A stretch of DNA of 64,000 nt from Hydractinia symbiolongicarpus (GCF_029227915.1 NC_079876.1:31905828-31969827), one strand, 5' to 3'; shown: positions 7,623-17,784, numbered from the stretch's first letter. Numbers and translations: made by a program. The notes: generated from the sequence alone by a model not told the origin.

Positions 7623-7694
7623 TTCCCGCACCGGGAATCGAACCCGGGCCGCCTGGGTGAAAACCAGAAATCCTAACCACTAGACCATGCGGGA
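7623..7694 (-). tRNA. tRNA-Glu(TTC) unit 7
   Basis: Consensus copy. Confidence 0.97.
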
Positions 7695-7791
7695 CACATT
7701 CGCACCACTAAGTAATTTAGATGTCATGCTTTTTCTGACAATTTGAACTAGCTCTGTCTTTCTGTTCGTGTCAAAAACACCTTTTTGCGTC

Positions 7792-7873
7792 CGCTGCGAG
7801 TAGGATTCGAACCTACGCGGGAAGATCCCATTTGATTTCTAGTCAAACGCCTTAACCACTCGGCCATCGCAGC
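7792..7873 (-). tRNA. tRNA-Ser(AGA) unit 7
   Basis: Consensus copy. Confidence 0.97.
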
Positions 7874-7931
7874 CTGACAAACCGCTGGCCATTGCCACAA
7901 GGCCGACCAGAAAGCACAACATTACTGCTAA

Positions 7932-8004
7932 AGGCACTGCCCGGATTTGAACCGGGGATCTCCTGTTTACTAGACAGGCGCTTTAACCGCTAAGCCACAG
8001 CGCC
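7932..8004 (-). tRNA. tRNA-Thr(AGT) unit 7
   Basis: Consensus copy. Confidence 0.97.
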
Positions 8005-8120
8005 TGCCTGTTGGGAGATTTTGAAAATCTCAATATCACACGTCTGAAATGCCGTTAAGGCTACTAACACACCGGGACGTGATACACTGTCACTCGGAAA
8101 TTTTGGAAATGAGTAGTAAC

Positions 8121-8191
8121 GCATTGGTGGTTCAGTGGTAGAATTCTCGCCTGCCACGCGGGAGACCGGGGTTCGATTCCCCGCCAATGCA
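8121..8191 (+). tRNA. tRNA-Gly(GCC) unit 7
   Basis: Consensus copy. Confidence 0.97.
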
Positions 8192-8328
8192 TCGTGTTTT
8201 ACCTACACCAGAAAATACCCTCCGTAAAAAAGAAAGGAAGGAAAATAAATAAAAAAACATAGCTGAGGAAAAGTGCTACGGCTGCTTGCATTCACCACCT
8301 CAAACCGCCCTGCTGGGCAGCGATAAAA

Positions 8329-8345
8329 TGCCGAGACCCGGGATT

Positions 8346-8396
<51 letters not shown>

Positions 8397-8401
8397 TCGG
8401 C
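8329..8401 (-). tRNA. tRNA-Phe(GAA) unit 8
   Basis: Majority G65 form; spacer marker near 8321 shared with units 11, 41 and 52. Confidence 0.97.
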
Positions 8402-8481
8402 CATGATCAATTCTATCACATGGCAAAGGTCTGTACGTTGTGATAGACACTTGACCAGATCAAAAAGAATGTTTGAAGAGT

Positions 8482-8563
8482 CGCTGCGAGTAGGGTTCGA
8501 ACCTACGCGGGAAGATCCCATTAGATTTCAAGTCTAACGCCTTAACCACTCGGCCATCGCAGC
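8482..8563 (-). tRNA. tRNA-Ser(TGA) unit 8
   Basis: Consensus copy. Confidence 0.97.
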
Positions 8564-8637
8564 AGAAATTGCTGGGTAACCAGAATAATTCACCAGCTCA
8601 CCACTCAGGTGCCGAAGAGGACAAAAAGCCAACTAGT

Positions 8638-8709
8638 AGGGGACACCCGGGTTTGAACCAGGGACCTCTCGATCTGCAGTCGAATGCTCTACCACTGAGC
8701 TATATCCCC
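8638..8709 (-). tRNA. tRNA-Cys(GCA) unit 8
   Basis: Consensus copy. Confidence 0.97.
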
Positions 8710-8785
8710 AGCCAAGGACGGAATCCACGCACAGGGTATATAACATCAACGCGTGAGAGAGCAACTTAACTTAAAAAATGTACAC

Positions 8786-8857
8786 TTCCCGCACCGGGAA
8801 TCGAACCCGGGCCGCCTGGGTGAAAACCAGAAATCCTAACCACTAGACCATGCGGGA
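8786..8857 (-). tRNA. tRNA-Glu(TTC) unit 8
   Basis: Consensus copy. Confidence 0.97.
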
Positions 8858-8954
8858 CACATTCGCAGCACTAAGTAATTTAGATGTCATGCTTTTTCTG
8901 ACAATTTGAACTAGCTCTGTCTTTCTGTTCGTGTCAAAAACACCTTTTTGCGTC

Positions 8955-9036
8955 CGCTGCGAGTAGGATTCGAACCTACGCGGGAAGATCCCATTTGATT
9001 TCTAGTCAAACGCCTTAACCACTCGGCCATCGCAGC
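8955..9036 (-). tRNA. tRNA-Ser(AGA) unit 8
   Basis: Consensus copy. Confidence 0.97.
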
Positions 9037-9094
9037 CTGACAAACCGCTGGCCATAGCCACAAGGCCGACCAGAAAGCACAACATTACTGCTAA

Positions 9095-9167
9095 AGGCAC
9101 TGCCCGGATTTGAACCGGGGATCTCCTGTTTACTAGACAGGCGCTTTAACCGCTAAGCCACAGCGCC
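9095..9167 (-). tRNA. tRNA-Thr(AGT) unit 8
   Basis: Consensus copy. Confidence 0.97.
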
Positions 9168-9283
9168 TGCCTGTTGGGAGATTTTGAAAATCTCAATATC
9201 ACACGTCTGAAATGCCGTTAAGGCTACTAACACACCGGGACGTGATACACTGTCACTCGGAAATTTTGGAAATGAGTAGTAAC

Positions 9284-9354
9284 GCATTGGTGGTTCAGTG
9301 GTAGAATTCTCGCCTGCCACGCGGGAGACCGGGGTTCGATTCCCCGCCAATGCA
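9284..9354 (+). tRNA. tRNA-Gly(GCC) unit 8
   Basis: Consensus copy. Confidence 0.97.
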
Positions 9355-9491
9355 TCGTGTTTTACCTACACCAGAAAATACCCTCCGTAAAAAAGAAAGG
9401 AAGGAAAATAAATAAAAAAACATAGCTGAGGAAAAGTGCTACGGCTGCTTGCATTCACCACCTCAAACCGCCCTGCTGGGCAGTGATAAAA

Positions 9492-9508
9492 TGCCGAGAC
9501 CCGGGATT

Positions 9509-9544
<36 letters not shown>

Positions 9545-9564
9545 ACCAACTGAGCTATCTCGGC
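9492..9564 (-). tRNA. tRNA-Phe(GAA) unit 9
   Basis: D-loop G20U, a common base at this position in other tRNAs. Confidence 0.96.
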
Positions 9565-9644
9565 CATGATCAATTCTATCACATGGCAAAGGTCTGTACG
9601 TTGTGATAGACACTTGACCAGATCAAAAAGAATGTTTGAAGATT

Positions 9645-9726
9645 CGCTGCGAGTAGGGTTCGAACCTACGCGGGAAGATACCATTAGATTTCAAGTCTAA
9701 CGCCTTAACCACTCGGCCATCGCAGC
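9645..9726 (-). tRNA. tRNA-Ser(TGA) unit 9
   Basis: One change in the variable-arm stem (GGGA to GGTA). Confidence 0.94.
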
Positions 9727-9800
9727 AGAAATTGCTGGGTAACCAGAATAATTCACCAGCTCACCACTCAGGTGCCGGAGAGGACAAAAAGCCAACTAGT

Positions 9801-9872
9801 AGGGGACACCCGGGTTTGGACCAGGGACCTCTCGATCTGCAGTCGAATGCTCTACCACTGAGCTATATCCCC
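9801..9872 (-). tRNA. tRNA-Cys(GCA) unit 9, B-box T55C
   Basis: T55C at 9819. Confidence 0.9.
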
Positions 9873-9947
9873 AGCCAAGGACGGAATCCACGCACAGGGT
9901 ATATAACATCAACGCGTGAGAGAGCAACTTAACTTAAAAATGTACAC

Positions 9948-10019
9948 TTCCCGCACCGGGAATCGAACCCGGGCCGCCTGGGTGAAAACCAGAAATCCTA
10001 ACCACTAGACCATGCGGGA
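9948..10019 (-). tRNA. tRNA-Glu(TTC) unit 9
   Basis: Consensus gene; its terminator is one T shorter (T5). Confidence 0.97.
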
Positions 10020-10116
10020 CACATTCGCACCACTAAGTAATTTAGATGTCATGCTTTTTCTGACAATTTGAACTAGCTCTGTCTTTCTGTTCGTGTCAAA
10101 AACACCTTTTTGCGTC

Positions 10117-10198
10117 CGCTGCGAGTAGGATTCGAACCTACGCGGGAAGATCCCATTTGATTTCTAGTCAAACGCCTTAACCACTCGGCCATCGCAGC
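10117..10198 (-). tRNA. tRNA-Ser(AGA) unit 9
   Basis: Consensus copy. Confidence 0.97.
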
Positions 10199-10256
10199 CT
10201 GACAAACCGCTGGCCATTGCCACAAGGCCGACCAGAAAGCACAACATTACTGCTAA

Positions 10257-10329
10257 AGGCACTGCCCGGATTTGAACCGGGGATCTCCTGTTTACTAGAC
10301 AGGCGCTTTAACCGCTAAGCCACAGCGCC
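10257..10329 (-). tRNA. tRNA-Thr(AGT) unit 9
   Basis: Consensus copy. Confidence 0.97.
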
Positions 10330-10445
10330 TGCCTGTTGGGAGATTTTGAAAATCTCAATATCACACGTCTGAAATGCCGTTAAGGCTACTAACACACCGG
10401 GACGTGATACACTGTCACTCGGAAATTTTGGAAATGAGTAGTAAC

Positions 10446-10516
10446 GCATTGGTGGTTCAGTGGTAGAATTCTCGCCTGCCACGCGGGAGACCGGGGTTCG
10501 ATTCCCCGCCAATGCA
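10446..10516 (+). tRNA. tRNA-Gly(GCC) unit 9
   Basis: Consensus copy. Confidence 0.97.
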
Positions 10517-10653
10517 TCGTGTTTTACCTACACCAGAAAATACCCTCCGTAAAAAAGAAAGGAAGGAAAATAAATAAAAAAACATAGCTGAGGAAAAGTG
10601 CTACGGCTGCTTGCATTCACCACCTCAAACCGCCCTGCTGGGCAGTGATAAAA

Positions 10654-10670
10654 TGCCGAGAGCCGGGATT

Positions 10671-10721
<51 letters not shown>

Positions 10722-10726
10722 TCGGC
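10654..10726 (-). tRNA. tRNA-Phe(GAA) unit 10
   Basis: C65 form. Confidence 0.96.
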
Positions 10727-10806
10727 CATGATCAATTCTATCACATGGCAAAGGTCTGTACGTTGTGATAGACACTTGACCAGATCAAAAAGAATGTTTG
10801 AAGATT

Positions 10807-10888
10807 CGCTGCGAGTAGGGTTCGAACCTACGCGGGAAGATCCCATTAGATTTCAAGTCTAACGCCTTAACCACTCGGCCATCGCAGC
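10807..10888 (-). tRNA. tRNA-Ser(TGA) unit 10
   Basis: Consensus copy. Confidence 0.97.
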
Positions 10889-10962
10889 AGAAATTGCTGG
10901 GTAACCAGAATAATTCACCAGCTCACCACTCAGGTGCCGAAGAGGACAAAAAGCCAACTAGT

Positions 10963-11034
10963 AGGGGACACCCGGGTTTGAACCAGGGACCTCTCGATCT
11001 GCAGTCGAATGCTCTACCACTGAGCTATATCCCC
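10963..11034 (-). tRNA. tRNA-Cys(GCA) unit 10
   Basis: Consensus copy. Confidence 0.97.
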
Positions 11035-11110
11035 AGCCAAGGACGGAATCCACGCACAGGGTATATAACATCAACGCGTGAGAGAGCAACTTAACTTAAA
11101 AAATGTACAC

Positions 11111-11182
11111 TTCCCGCACCGGGAATCGAACCCGGGCCGCCTGGGTGAAAACCAGAAATCCTAACCACTAGACCATGCGGGA
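11111..11182 (-). tRNA. tRNA-Glu(TTC) unit 10
   Basis: Consensus copy. Confidence 0.97.
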
Positions 11183-11279
11183 CACATTCGCACCACTAAG
11201 TAATTTAGATGTCATGCTTTTTCTGACAATTTGAACTAGCTCTGTCTTTCTGTTCGTGTCAAAAACACCTTTTTGCGTC

Positions 11280-11361
11280 CGCTGCGAGTAGGATTCGAAC
11301 CTACGCGGGAAGATCCCATTTGATTTCTAGTCAAACGCCTTAACCACTCGGCCATCGCAGC
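11280..11361 (-). tRNA. tRNA-Ser(AGA) unit 10
   Basis: Consensus copy. Confidence 0.97.
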
Positions 11362-11419
11362 CTGACAAACCGCTGGCCATTGCCACAAGGCCGACCAGAA
11401 AGCACAACATTACTGCTAA

Positions 11420-11492
11420 AGGCACTGCCCGGATTTGAACCGGGGATCTCCTGTTTACTAGACAGGCGCTTTAACCGCTAAGCCACAGCGCC
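11420..11492 (-). tRNA. tRNA-Thr(AGT) unit 10
   Basis: Consensus copy. Confidence 0.97.
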
Positions 11493-11608
11493 TGCCTGTT
11501 GGGAGATTTTGAAAATCTCAATATCACAGGTCTGAAATGCCGTTAAGGCTACTAACACACCGGGACGTGATACACTGTCACTCGGAAATTTTGGAAATGA
11601 GTAGTAAC

Positions 11609-11679
11609 GCATTGGTGGTTCAGTGGTAGAATTCTCGCCTGCCACGCGGGAGACCGGGGTTCGATTCCCCGCCAATGCA
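11609..11679 (+). tRNA. tRNA-Gly(GCC) unit 10
   Basis: Consensus copy. Confidence 0.97.
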
Positions 11680-11816
11680 TCGTGTTTTACCTACACCAGA
11701 AAATACCCTCCGTAAAAAAGAAAGGAAGGAAAATAAATAAAAAAACATAGCTGAGGAAAAGTGCTACGGCTGCTTGCATTCACCACCTCAAACCGCCCTG
11801 CTGGGCAGCGATAAAA

Positions 11817-11833
11817 TGCCGAGACCCGGGATT

Positions 11834-11884
<51 letters not shown>

Positions 11885-11889
11885 TCGGC
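11817..11889 (-). tRNA. tRNA-Phe(GAA) unit 11
   Basis: Majority G65 form. Confidence 0.97.
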
Positions 11890-11969
11890 CATGATCAATT
11901 CTATCACATGGCAAAGGTCTGTACGTTGTGATAGACACTTGACCAGATCAAAAAGAATGTTTGAAGAGT

Positions 11970-12051
11970 CGCTGCGAGTAGGGTTCGAACCTACGCGGGA
12001 AGATCCCATTAGATTTCAAGTCTAACGCCTTAACCACTCGGCCATCACAGC
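11970..12051 (-). tRNA. tRNA-Ser(TGA) unit 11
   Basis: C5U: acceptor pair becomes a U-G wobble. Confidence 0.95.
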
Positions 12052-12125
12052 AGAAATTGCTGGGTAACCAGAATAATTCACCAGCTCACCACTCAGGTGC
12101 CGAAGAGGACAAAAAGCCAACTAGT

Positions 12126-12197
12126 AGGGGACACCCGGGTTTGAACCAGGGACCTCTCGATCTGCAGTCGAATGCTCTACCACTGAGCTATATCCCC
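12126..12197 (-). tRNA. tRNA-Cys(GCA) unit 11
   Basis: Consensus copy. Confidence 0.97.
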
Positions 12198-12273
12198 AGC
12201 CAAGGACGGAATCCACGCACAGGGTATATAACATCAACGCGTGAGAGAGCAACTTAACTTAAAAAATGTACAC

Positions 12274-12345
12274 TTCCCGCACCGGGAATCGAACCCGGGC
12301 CGCCTGGGTGAAAACCAGAAATCCTAACCACTAGACCATGCGGGA
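12274..12345 (-). tRNA. tRNA-Glu(TTC) unit 11
   Basis: Consensus copy. Confidence 0.97.
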
Positions 12346-12442
12346 CACATTCGCAGCACTAAGTAAGTTAGATGTCATGCTTTTTCTGACAATTTGAACT
12401 AGCTCTGTCTTTCTGTTCGTGTCAAAAACACCTTTTTGCGTC

Positions 12443-12524
12443 CGCTGCGAGTAGGATTCGAACCTACGCGGGAAGATCCCATTTGATTTCTAGTCAAACG
12501 CCTTAACCACTCGGCCATCGCAGC
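12443..12524 (-). tRNA. tRNA-Ser(AGA) unit 11
   Basis: Consensus copy. Confidence 0.97.
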
Positions 12525-12582
12525 CTGACAAACCGCTGGCCATTGCCACAAGGCCGACCAGAAAGCACAACATTACTGCTAA

Positions 12583-12655
12583 AGGCACTGCCCGGATTTG
12601 AACCGGGGATCTCCTGTTTACTAGACAGGCGCTTTAACCGCTAAGCCACAGCGCC
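12583..12655 (-). tRNA. tRNA-Thr(AGT) unit 11
   Basis: Consensus copy. Confidence 0.97.
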
Positions 12656-12771
12656 TGCCTGTTGGGAGATTTTGAAAATCTCAATATCACACGTCTGAAA
12701 TGCCGTTAAGGCTACTAACACACCGGGACGTGATACACTGTCACTCGGAAATTTTGGAAATGAGTAGTAAC

Positions 12772-12842
12772 GCATTGGTGGTTCAGTGGTAGAATTCTCG
12801 CCTGCCACGCGGGAGACCGGGGTTCGATTCCCCGCCAATGCA
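12772..12842 (+). tRNA. tRNA-Gly(GCC) unit 11
   Basis: Consensus copy. Confidence 0.97.
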
Positions 12843-12979
12843 TCGTGTTTTACCTACACCAGAAAATACCCTCCGTAAAAAAGAAAGGAAGGAAAATAAA
12901 TAAAAAAACATAGCTGAGGAAAAGTGCTACGGCTGCTTGCATTCACCACCTCAAACCGCCCTGCTGGGCAGTGATAAAA

Positions 12980-12996
12980 TGCCGAGAGCCGGGATT

Positions 12997-13047
<51 letters not shown>

Positions 13048-13052
13048 TCGGC
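12980..13052 (-). tRNA. tRNA-Phe(GAA) unit 12
   Basis: C65 form. Confidence 0.96.
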
Positions 13053-13132
13053 CATGATCAATTCTATCACATGGCAAAGGTCTGTACGTTGTGATAGACA
13101 CTTGACCAGATCAAAAAGAATGTTTGAAGATT

Positions 13133-13214
13133 CGCTGCGAGTAGGGTTCGAACCTACGCGGGAAGATCCCATTAGATTTCAAGTCTAACGCCTTAACCAC
13201 TCGGCCATCGCAGC
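13133..13214 (-). tRNA. tRNA-Ser(TGA) unit 12
   Basis: Consensus copy. Confidence 0.97.
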
Positions 13215-13288
13215 AGAAATTGCTGGGTAACCAGAATAATTCACCAGCTCACCACTCAGGTGCCGAAGAGGACAAAAAGCCAACTAGT

Positions 13289-13360
13289 AGGGGACACCCG
13301 GGTTTGAACCAGGGACCTCTCGATCTGCAGTCGAATGCTCTACCACTGAGCTATATCCCC
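13289..13360 (-). tRNA. tRNA-Cys(GCA) unit 12
   Basis: Consensus copy. Confidence 0.97.
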
Positions 13361-13436
13361 AGCCAAGGACGGAATCCACGCACAGGGTATATAACATCAA
13401 CGCGTGAGAGAGCAACTTAACTTAAAAAATGTACAC

Positions 13437-13508
13437 TTCCCGCACCGGGAATCGAACCCGGGCCGCCTGGGTGAAAACCAGAAATCCTAACCACTAGACC
13501 ATGCGGGA
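13437..13508 (-). tRNA. tRNA-Glu(TTC) unit 12
   Basis: Consensus copy. Confidence 0.97.
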
Positions 13509-13605
13509 CACATTCGCACCACTAAGTAATTTAGATGTCATGCTTTTTCTGACAATTTGAACTAGCTCTGTCTTTCTGTTCGTGTCAAAAACACCTTTTT
13601 GCGTC

Positions 13606-13687
13606 CGCTGCGAGTAGGATTCGAACCTACGCGGGAAGATCCCATTTGATTTCTAGTCAAACGCCTTAACCACTCGGCCATCGCAGC
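13606..13687 (-). tRNA. tRNA-Ser(AGA) unit 12
   Basis: Consensus copy. Confidence 0.97.
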
Positions 13688-13745
13688 CTGACAAACCGCT
13701 GGCCATTGCCACAAGGCCGACCAGAAAGCACAACATTACTGCTAA

Positions 13746-13818
13746 AGGCACTGCCCGGATTTGAACCGGGGATCTCCTGTTTACTAGACAGGCGCTTTAA
13801 CCGCTAAGCCACAGCGCC
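13746..13818 (-). tRNA. tRNA-Thr(AGT) unit 12
   Basis: Consensus copy. Confidence 0.97.
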
Positions 13819-13934
13819 TGCCTGTTGGGAGATTTTGAAAATCTCAATATCACACGTCTGAAATGCCGTTAAGGCTACTAACACACCGGGACGTGATATA
13901 CTGTCACTCGGAAATTTTGGAAATGAGTAGTAAC

Positions 13935-14005
13935 GCATTGGTGGTTCAGTGGTAGAATTCTCGCCTGCCACGCGGGAGACCGGGGTTCGATTCCCCGCCA
14001 ATGCA
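13935..14005 (+). tRNA. tRNA-Gly(GCC) unit 12
   Basis: Consensus copy. Confidence 0.97.
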
Positions 14006-14142
14006 TCGTGTTTTACCTACACCAGAAAATACCCTCCGTAAAAAAGAAAGGAAGGAAAATAAATAAAAAAACATAGCTGAGGAAAAGTGCTACGGCTGCT
14101 TGCATTCACCACCTCAAACCGCCCTGCTGGGCAGTGATAAAA

Positions 14143-14159
14143 TGCCGAGACCCGGGATT

Positions 14160-14210
<51 letters not shown>

Positions 14211-14215
14211 TCGGC
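14143..14215 (-). tRNA. tRNA-Phe(GAA) unit 13
   Basis: Majority G65 form. Confidence 0.97.
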
Positions 14216-14295
14216 CATGATCAATTCTATCACATGGCAAAGGTCTGTACGTTGTGATAGACACTTGACCAAATCAAAAAGAATGTTTGAAGATT

Positions 14296-14377
14296 CGCTG
14301 CGAGTAGGGTTCGAACCTACGCGGGAAGATCCCATTAGATTTCAAGTCTAACGCCTTAACCACTCGGCCATCGCAGC
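14296..14377 (-). tRNA. tRNA-Ser(TGA) unit 13
   Basis: Consensus copy. Confidence 0.97.
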
Positions 14378-14451
14378 AGAAATTGCTGGGTAACCAGAAT
14401 AATTCACCAGCTCACCACTCAGGTGCCGAAGAGGACAAAAAGCCAACTAGT

Positions 14452-14523
14452 AGGGGACACCCGGGTTTGAACCAGGGACCTCTCGATCTGCAGTCGAATG
14501 CTCTACCACTGAGCTATATCCCC
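14452..14523 (-). tRNA. tRNA-Cys(GCA) unit 13
   Basis: Consensus copy. Confidence 0.97.
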
Positions 14524-14599
14524 AGCCAAGGACGGAATCCACGCACAGGGTATATAACATCAACGCGTGAGAGAGCAACTTAACTTAAAAAATGTACAC

Positions 14600-14671
14600 T
14601 TCCCGCACCGGGAATCGAACCTGGGCCGCCTGGGTGAAAACCAGAAATCCTAACCACTAGACCATGCGGGA
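14600..14671 (-). tRNA. tRNA-Glu(TTC) unit 13
   Basis: G51A: A51/C63 mismatch in the T stem. The same G51A occurs in unit 37. Confidence 0.92.
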
Positions 14672-14768
14672 CAAATTCGCACCACTAAGTAATTTAGATG
14701 TCATGCTTTTTCTGACAATTTGAACTAGCTCTGTCTTTCTGTTCGTGTCAAAAACACCTTTTTGCGTC

Positions 14769-14850
14769 CGCTGCGAGTAGGATTCGAACCTACGCGGGAA
14801 GATCCCATTTGATTTCTAGTCAAACGCCTTAACCACTCGGCCATCGCAGC
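14769..14850 (-). tRNA. tRNA-Ser(AGA) unit 13
   Basis: Consensus copy. Confidence 0.97.
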
Positions 14851-14908
14851 CTGACAAACCGCTGGCCATTGCCACAAGGCCGACCAGAAAGCACAACATT
14901 ACTGCTAA

Positions 14909-14981
14909 AGGCACTGCCCGGATTTGAACCGGGGATCTCCTGTTTACTAGACAGGCGCTTTAACCGCTAAGCCACAGCGCC
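14909..14981 (-). tRNA. tRNA-Thr(AGT) unit 13
   Basis: Consensus copy; two private changes follow in the Thr/Gly spacer. Confidence 0.97.
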
Positions 14982-15097
14982 TGCCTGTTGGGAGATTTTG
15001 AAAATCTCAATATCACACGTCTGAACTGCCGTTAAGGCTACTAACACACCGCGACGTGATACACTGTCACTCGGAAATTTTGGAAATGAGTAGTAAC

Positions 15098-15168
15098 GCA
15101 TTGGTGGTTCAGTGGTAGAATTCTCGCCTGCCACGCGGGAGACCGGGGTTCGATTCCCCGCCAATGCA
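15098..15168 (+). tRNA. tRNA-Gly(GCC) unit 13
   Basis: Consensus copy. Confidence 0.97.
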
Positions 15169-15305
15169 TCGTGTTTTACCTACACCAGAAAATACCCTCC
15201 GTAAAAAAGAAAGGAAGGAAAATAAATAAAAAAACATAGCTGAGGAAAAGTGCTACGGCTGCTTGCATTCACCACCTCAAACCGCCCTGCTGGGCAGTGA
15301 TAAAA

Positions 15306-15322
15306 TGCCGAGAGCCGGGATT

Positions 15323-15373
<51 letters not shown>

Positions 15374-15378
15374 TCGGC
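15306..15378 (-). tRNA. tRNA-Phe(GAA) unit 14
   Basis: C65 form. Confidence 0.96.
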
Positions 15379-15458
15379 CATGATCAATTCTATCACATGG
15401 CAAAGGTCTGTACGTTGTGATAGACACTTGACCAGATCAAAAAGAATGTTTGAAGATT

Positions 15459-15540
15459 CGCTGCGAGTAGGGTTCGAACCTACGCGGGAAGATCCCATTA
15501 GATTTCAAGTCTAACGCCTTAACCACTCGGCCATCGCAGC
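15459..15540 (-). tRNA. tRNA-Ser(TGA) unit 14
   Basis: Consensus copy. Confidence 0.97.
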
Positions 15541-15614
15541 AGAAATTGCTGGGTAACCAGAATAACTCACCAGCTCACCACTCAGGTGCCGAAGAGGACA
15601 AAAAGCCAACTAGT

Positions 15615-15686
15615 AGGGGACACCCGGGTTTGAACCAGGGACCTCTCGATCTGCAGTCGAATGCTCTACCACTGAGCTATATCCCC
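15615..15686 (-). tRNA. tRNA-Cys(GCA) unit 14
   Basis: Consensus copy; spacer marker near 15566 shared only with unit 15. Confidence 0.97.
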
Positions 15687-15762
15687 AGCCAAGGACGGAA
15701 TCCACGCACAGGGTATATAACATCAACGCGTGAGAGAGCAACTTAACTTAAAAAATGTACAC

Positions 15763-15834
15763 TTCCCGCACCGGGAATCGAACCCGGGCCGCCTGGGTGA
15801 AAACCAGAAATCCTAACCACTAGACCATGCGGGA
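15763..15834 (-). tRNA. tRNA-Glu(TTC) unit 14
   Basis: Consensus copy. Confidence 0.97.
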
Positions 15835-15931
15835 CACATTCGCACCACTAAGTAATTTAGATGTCATGCTTTTTCTGACAATTTGAACTAGCTCTGTCTT
15901 TCTGTTCGTGTCAAAAACACCTTTTTGCGTC

Positions 15932-16013
15932 CGCTGCGAGTAGGATTCGAACCTACGCGGAAAGATCCCATTTGATTTCTAGTCAAACGCCTTAACCACT
16001 CGGCCATCGCAGC
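15932..16013 (-). tRNA. tRNA-Ser(AGA) unit 14
   Basis: Variable-arm C to U, giving a G-U pair; shared only with unit 15. Confidence 0.95.
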
Positions 16014-16071
16014 CTGACAAACCGCTGGCCATTGCCACAAGGCCGACCGGAAAGCACAACATTACTGCTAA

Positions 16072-16144
16072 AGGCACTGCCCGGATTTGAACCGGGGATC
16101 TCCTGTTTACTAGACAGGCGCTTTAACCGCTAAGCCACAGCGCC
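16072..16144 (-). tRNA. tRNA-Thr(AGT) unit 14
   Basis: Consensus copy. Confidence 0.97.
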
Positions 16145-16260
16145 TGCCTGTTGGGAGATTTTGAAAATCTCAATATCACACGTCTGAAATGCCGTTAAGG
16201 CTACTAACACACCGGGACGTGATACACTGTCACTCGGAAATTTTGGAAATGAGTAGTAAC

Positions 16261-16331
16261 GCATTGGTGGTTCAGTGGTAGAATTCTCGCCTGCCACGCG
16301 GGAGACCGGGGTTCGATTCCCCGCCAATGCA
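16261..16331 (+). tRNA. tRNA-Gly(GCC) unit 14
   Basis: Consensus copy. Confidence 0.97.
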
Positions 16332-16468
16332 TCGTGTTTTACCTACACCAGAAAATACCCTCCGTAAAAAAGAAAGGAAGGAAAATAAATAAAAAAACAT
16401 AGCTGAGGAAAAGTGCTACGGCTGCTTGCATTCACCACCTCAAACCGCCCTGCTGGGCAGTGATAAAA

Positions 16469-16485
16469 TGCCGAGAGCCGGGATT

Positions 16486-16536
<51 letters not shown>

Positions 16537-16541
16537 TCGGC
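16469..16541 (-). tRNA. tRNA-Phe(GAA) unit 15
   Basis: C65 form. Confidence 0.96.
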
Positions 16542-16621
16542 CATGATCAATTCTATCACATGGCAAAGGTCTGTACGTTGTGATAGACACTTGACCAGAT
16601 CAAAAAGAATGTTTGAAGATT

Positions 16622-16703
16622 CGCTGCGAGTAGGGTTCGAACCTACGCGGGAAGATCCCATTAGATTTCAAGTCTAACGCCTTAACCACTCGGCCATCGC
16701 AGC
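16622..16703 (-). tRNA. tRNA-Ser(TGA) unit 15
   Basis: Consensus copy. Confidence 0.97.
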
Positions 16704-16777
16704 AGAAATTGCTGGGTAACCAGAATAACTCACCAGCTCACCACTCAGGTGCCGAAGAGGACAAAAAGCCAACTAGT

Positions 16778-16849
16778 AGGGGACACCCGGGTTTGAACCA
16801 GGGACCTCTCGATCTGCAGTCGAATGCTCTACCACTGAGCTATATCCCC
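16778..16849 (-). tRNA. tRNA-Cys(GCA) unit 15
   Basis: Consensus copy. Confidence 0.97.
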
Positions 16850-16925
16850 AGCCAAGGACGGAATCCACGCACAGGGTATATAACATCAACGCGTGAGAGA
16901 GCAACTTAACTTAAAAAATGTACAC

Positions 16926-16997
16926 TTCCCGCACCGGGAATCGAACCCGGGCCGCCTGGGTGAAAACCAGAAATCCTAACCACTAGACCATGCGGGA
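16926..16997 (-). tRNA. tRNA-Glu(TTC) unit 15
   Basis: Consensus copy. Confidence 0.97.
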
Positions 16998-17094
16998 CAC
17001 ATTCGCACCACTAAGTAATTTAGATGTCATGCTTTTTCTGACAATTTGAACTAGCTCTGTCTTTCTGTTCGTGTCAAAAACACCTTTTTGCGTC

Positions 17095-17176
17095 CGCTGC
17101 GAGTAGGATTCGAACCTACGCGGAAAGATCCCATTTGATTTCTAGTCAAACGCCTTAACCACTCGGCCATCGCAGC
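17095..17176 (-). tRNA. tRNA-Ser(AGA) unit 15
   Basis: Same variable-arm change as unit 14. Confidence 0.95.
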
Positions 17177-17234
17177 CTGACAAACCGCTGGCCATTGCCA
17201 CAAGGCCGACCGGAAAGCACAACATTACTGCTAA

Positions 17235-17307
17235 AGGCACTGCCCGGATTTGAACCGGGGATCTCCTGTTTACTAGACAGGCGCTTTAACCGCTAAGCCA
17301 CAGCGCC
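17235..17307 (-). tRNA. tRNA-Thr(AGT) unit 15
   Basis: Consensus copy. Confidence 0.97.
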
Positions 17308-17423
17308 TGCCTGTTGGGAGATTTTGAAAATCTCAATATCACACGTCTGAAATGCCGTTAAGGCTACTAACACACCGGGACGTGATACACTGTCACTCGG
17401 AAATTTTGGAAATGAGTAGTAAC

Positions 17424-17494
17424 GCATTGGTGGTTCAGTGGTAGAATTCTCGCCTGCCACGCGGGAGACCGGGGTTCGATTCCCCGCCAATGCA
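17424..17494 (+). tRNA. tRNA-Gly(GCC) unit 15
   Basis: Consensus copy. Confidence 0.97.
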
Positions 17495-17631
17495 TCGTGT
17501 TTTACCTACACCAGAAAATACCCTCCGTAAAAAAGAAAGGAAGGAAAATAAATAAAAAAACATAGCTGAGGAAAAGTGCTACGGCTGCTTGCATTCACCA
17601 CCTCAAACCGCCCTGCTGGGCAGTGATAAAC

Positions 17632-17648
17632 TGCCGAGACCCGGGATT

Positions 17649-17699
<51 letters not shown>

Positions 17700-17704
17700 T
17701 CGGC
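17632..17704 (-). tRNA. tRNA-Phe(GAA) unit 16, terminator changed
   Basis: Majority G65 gene, but the adjoining T4 is GTTT because of a change at 17631; also in unit 29. Confidence 0.96.
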
Positions 17705-17784
17705 CATGATCAATTCTATCACATGGCAAAGGTCTGTACGTTGTGATAGACACTTGACCAGATCAAAAAGAATGTTTGAAGATT

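Larger units (their letters stand above)
5974..9462. repeat. Three-unit block (units 6-8), first copy
   Basis: Repeated directly as units 9-11. Shared markers: Cys T55C with a neighbouring spacer change in the first unit, Phe C65 in the second, and three spacer variants in the third (near 8321, 8480 and 8867 against 11807, 11968 and 12355). Boundaries are approximate. Confidence 0.7.
9463..12950. repeat. Three-unit block (units 9-11), second copy
   Basis: Direct copy of units 6-8, offset 3,488-3,489 bp; each copy also has private changes. Confidence 0.7.
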
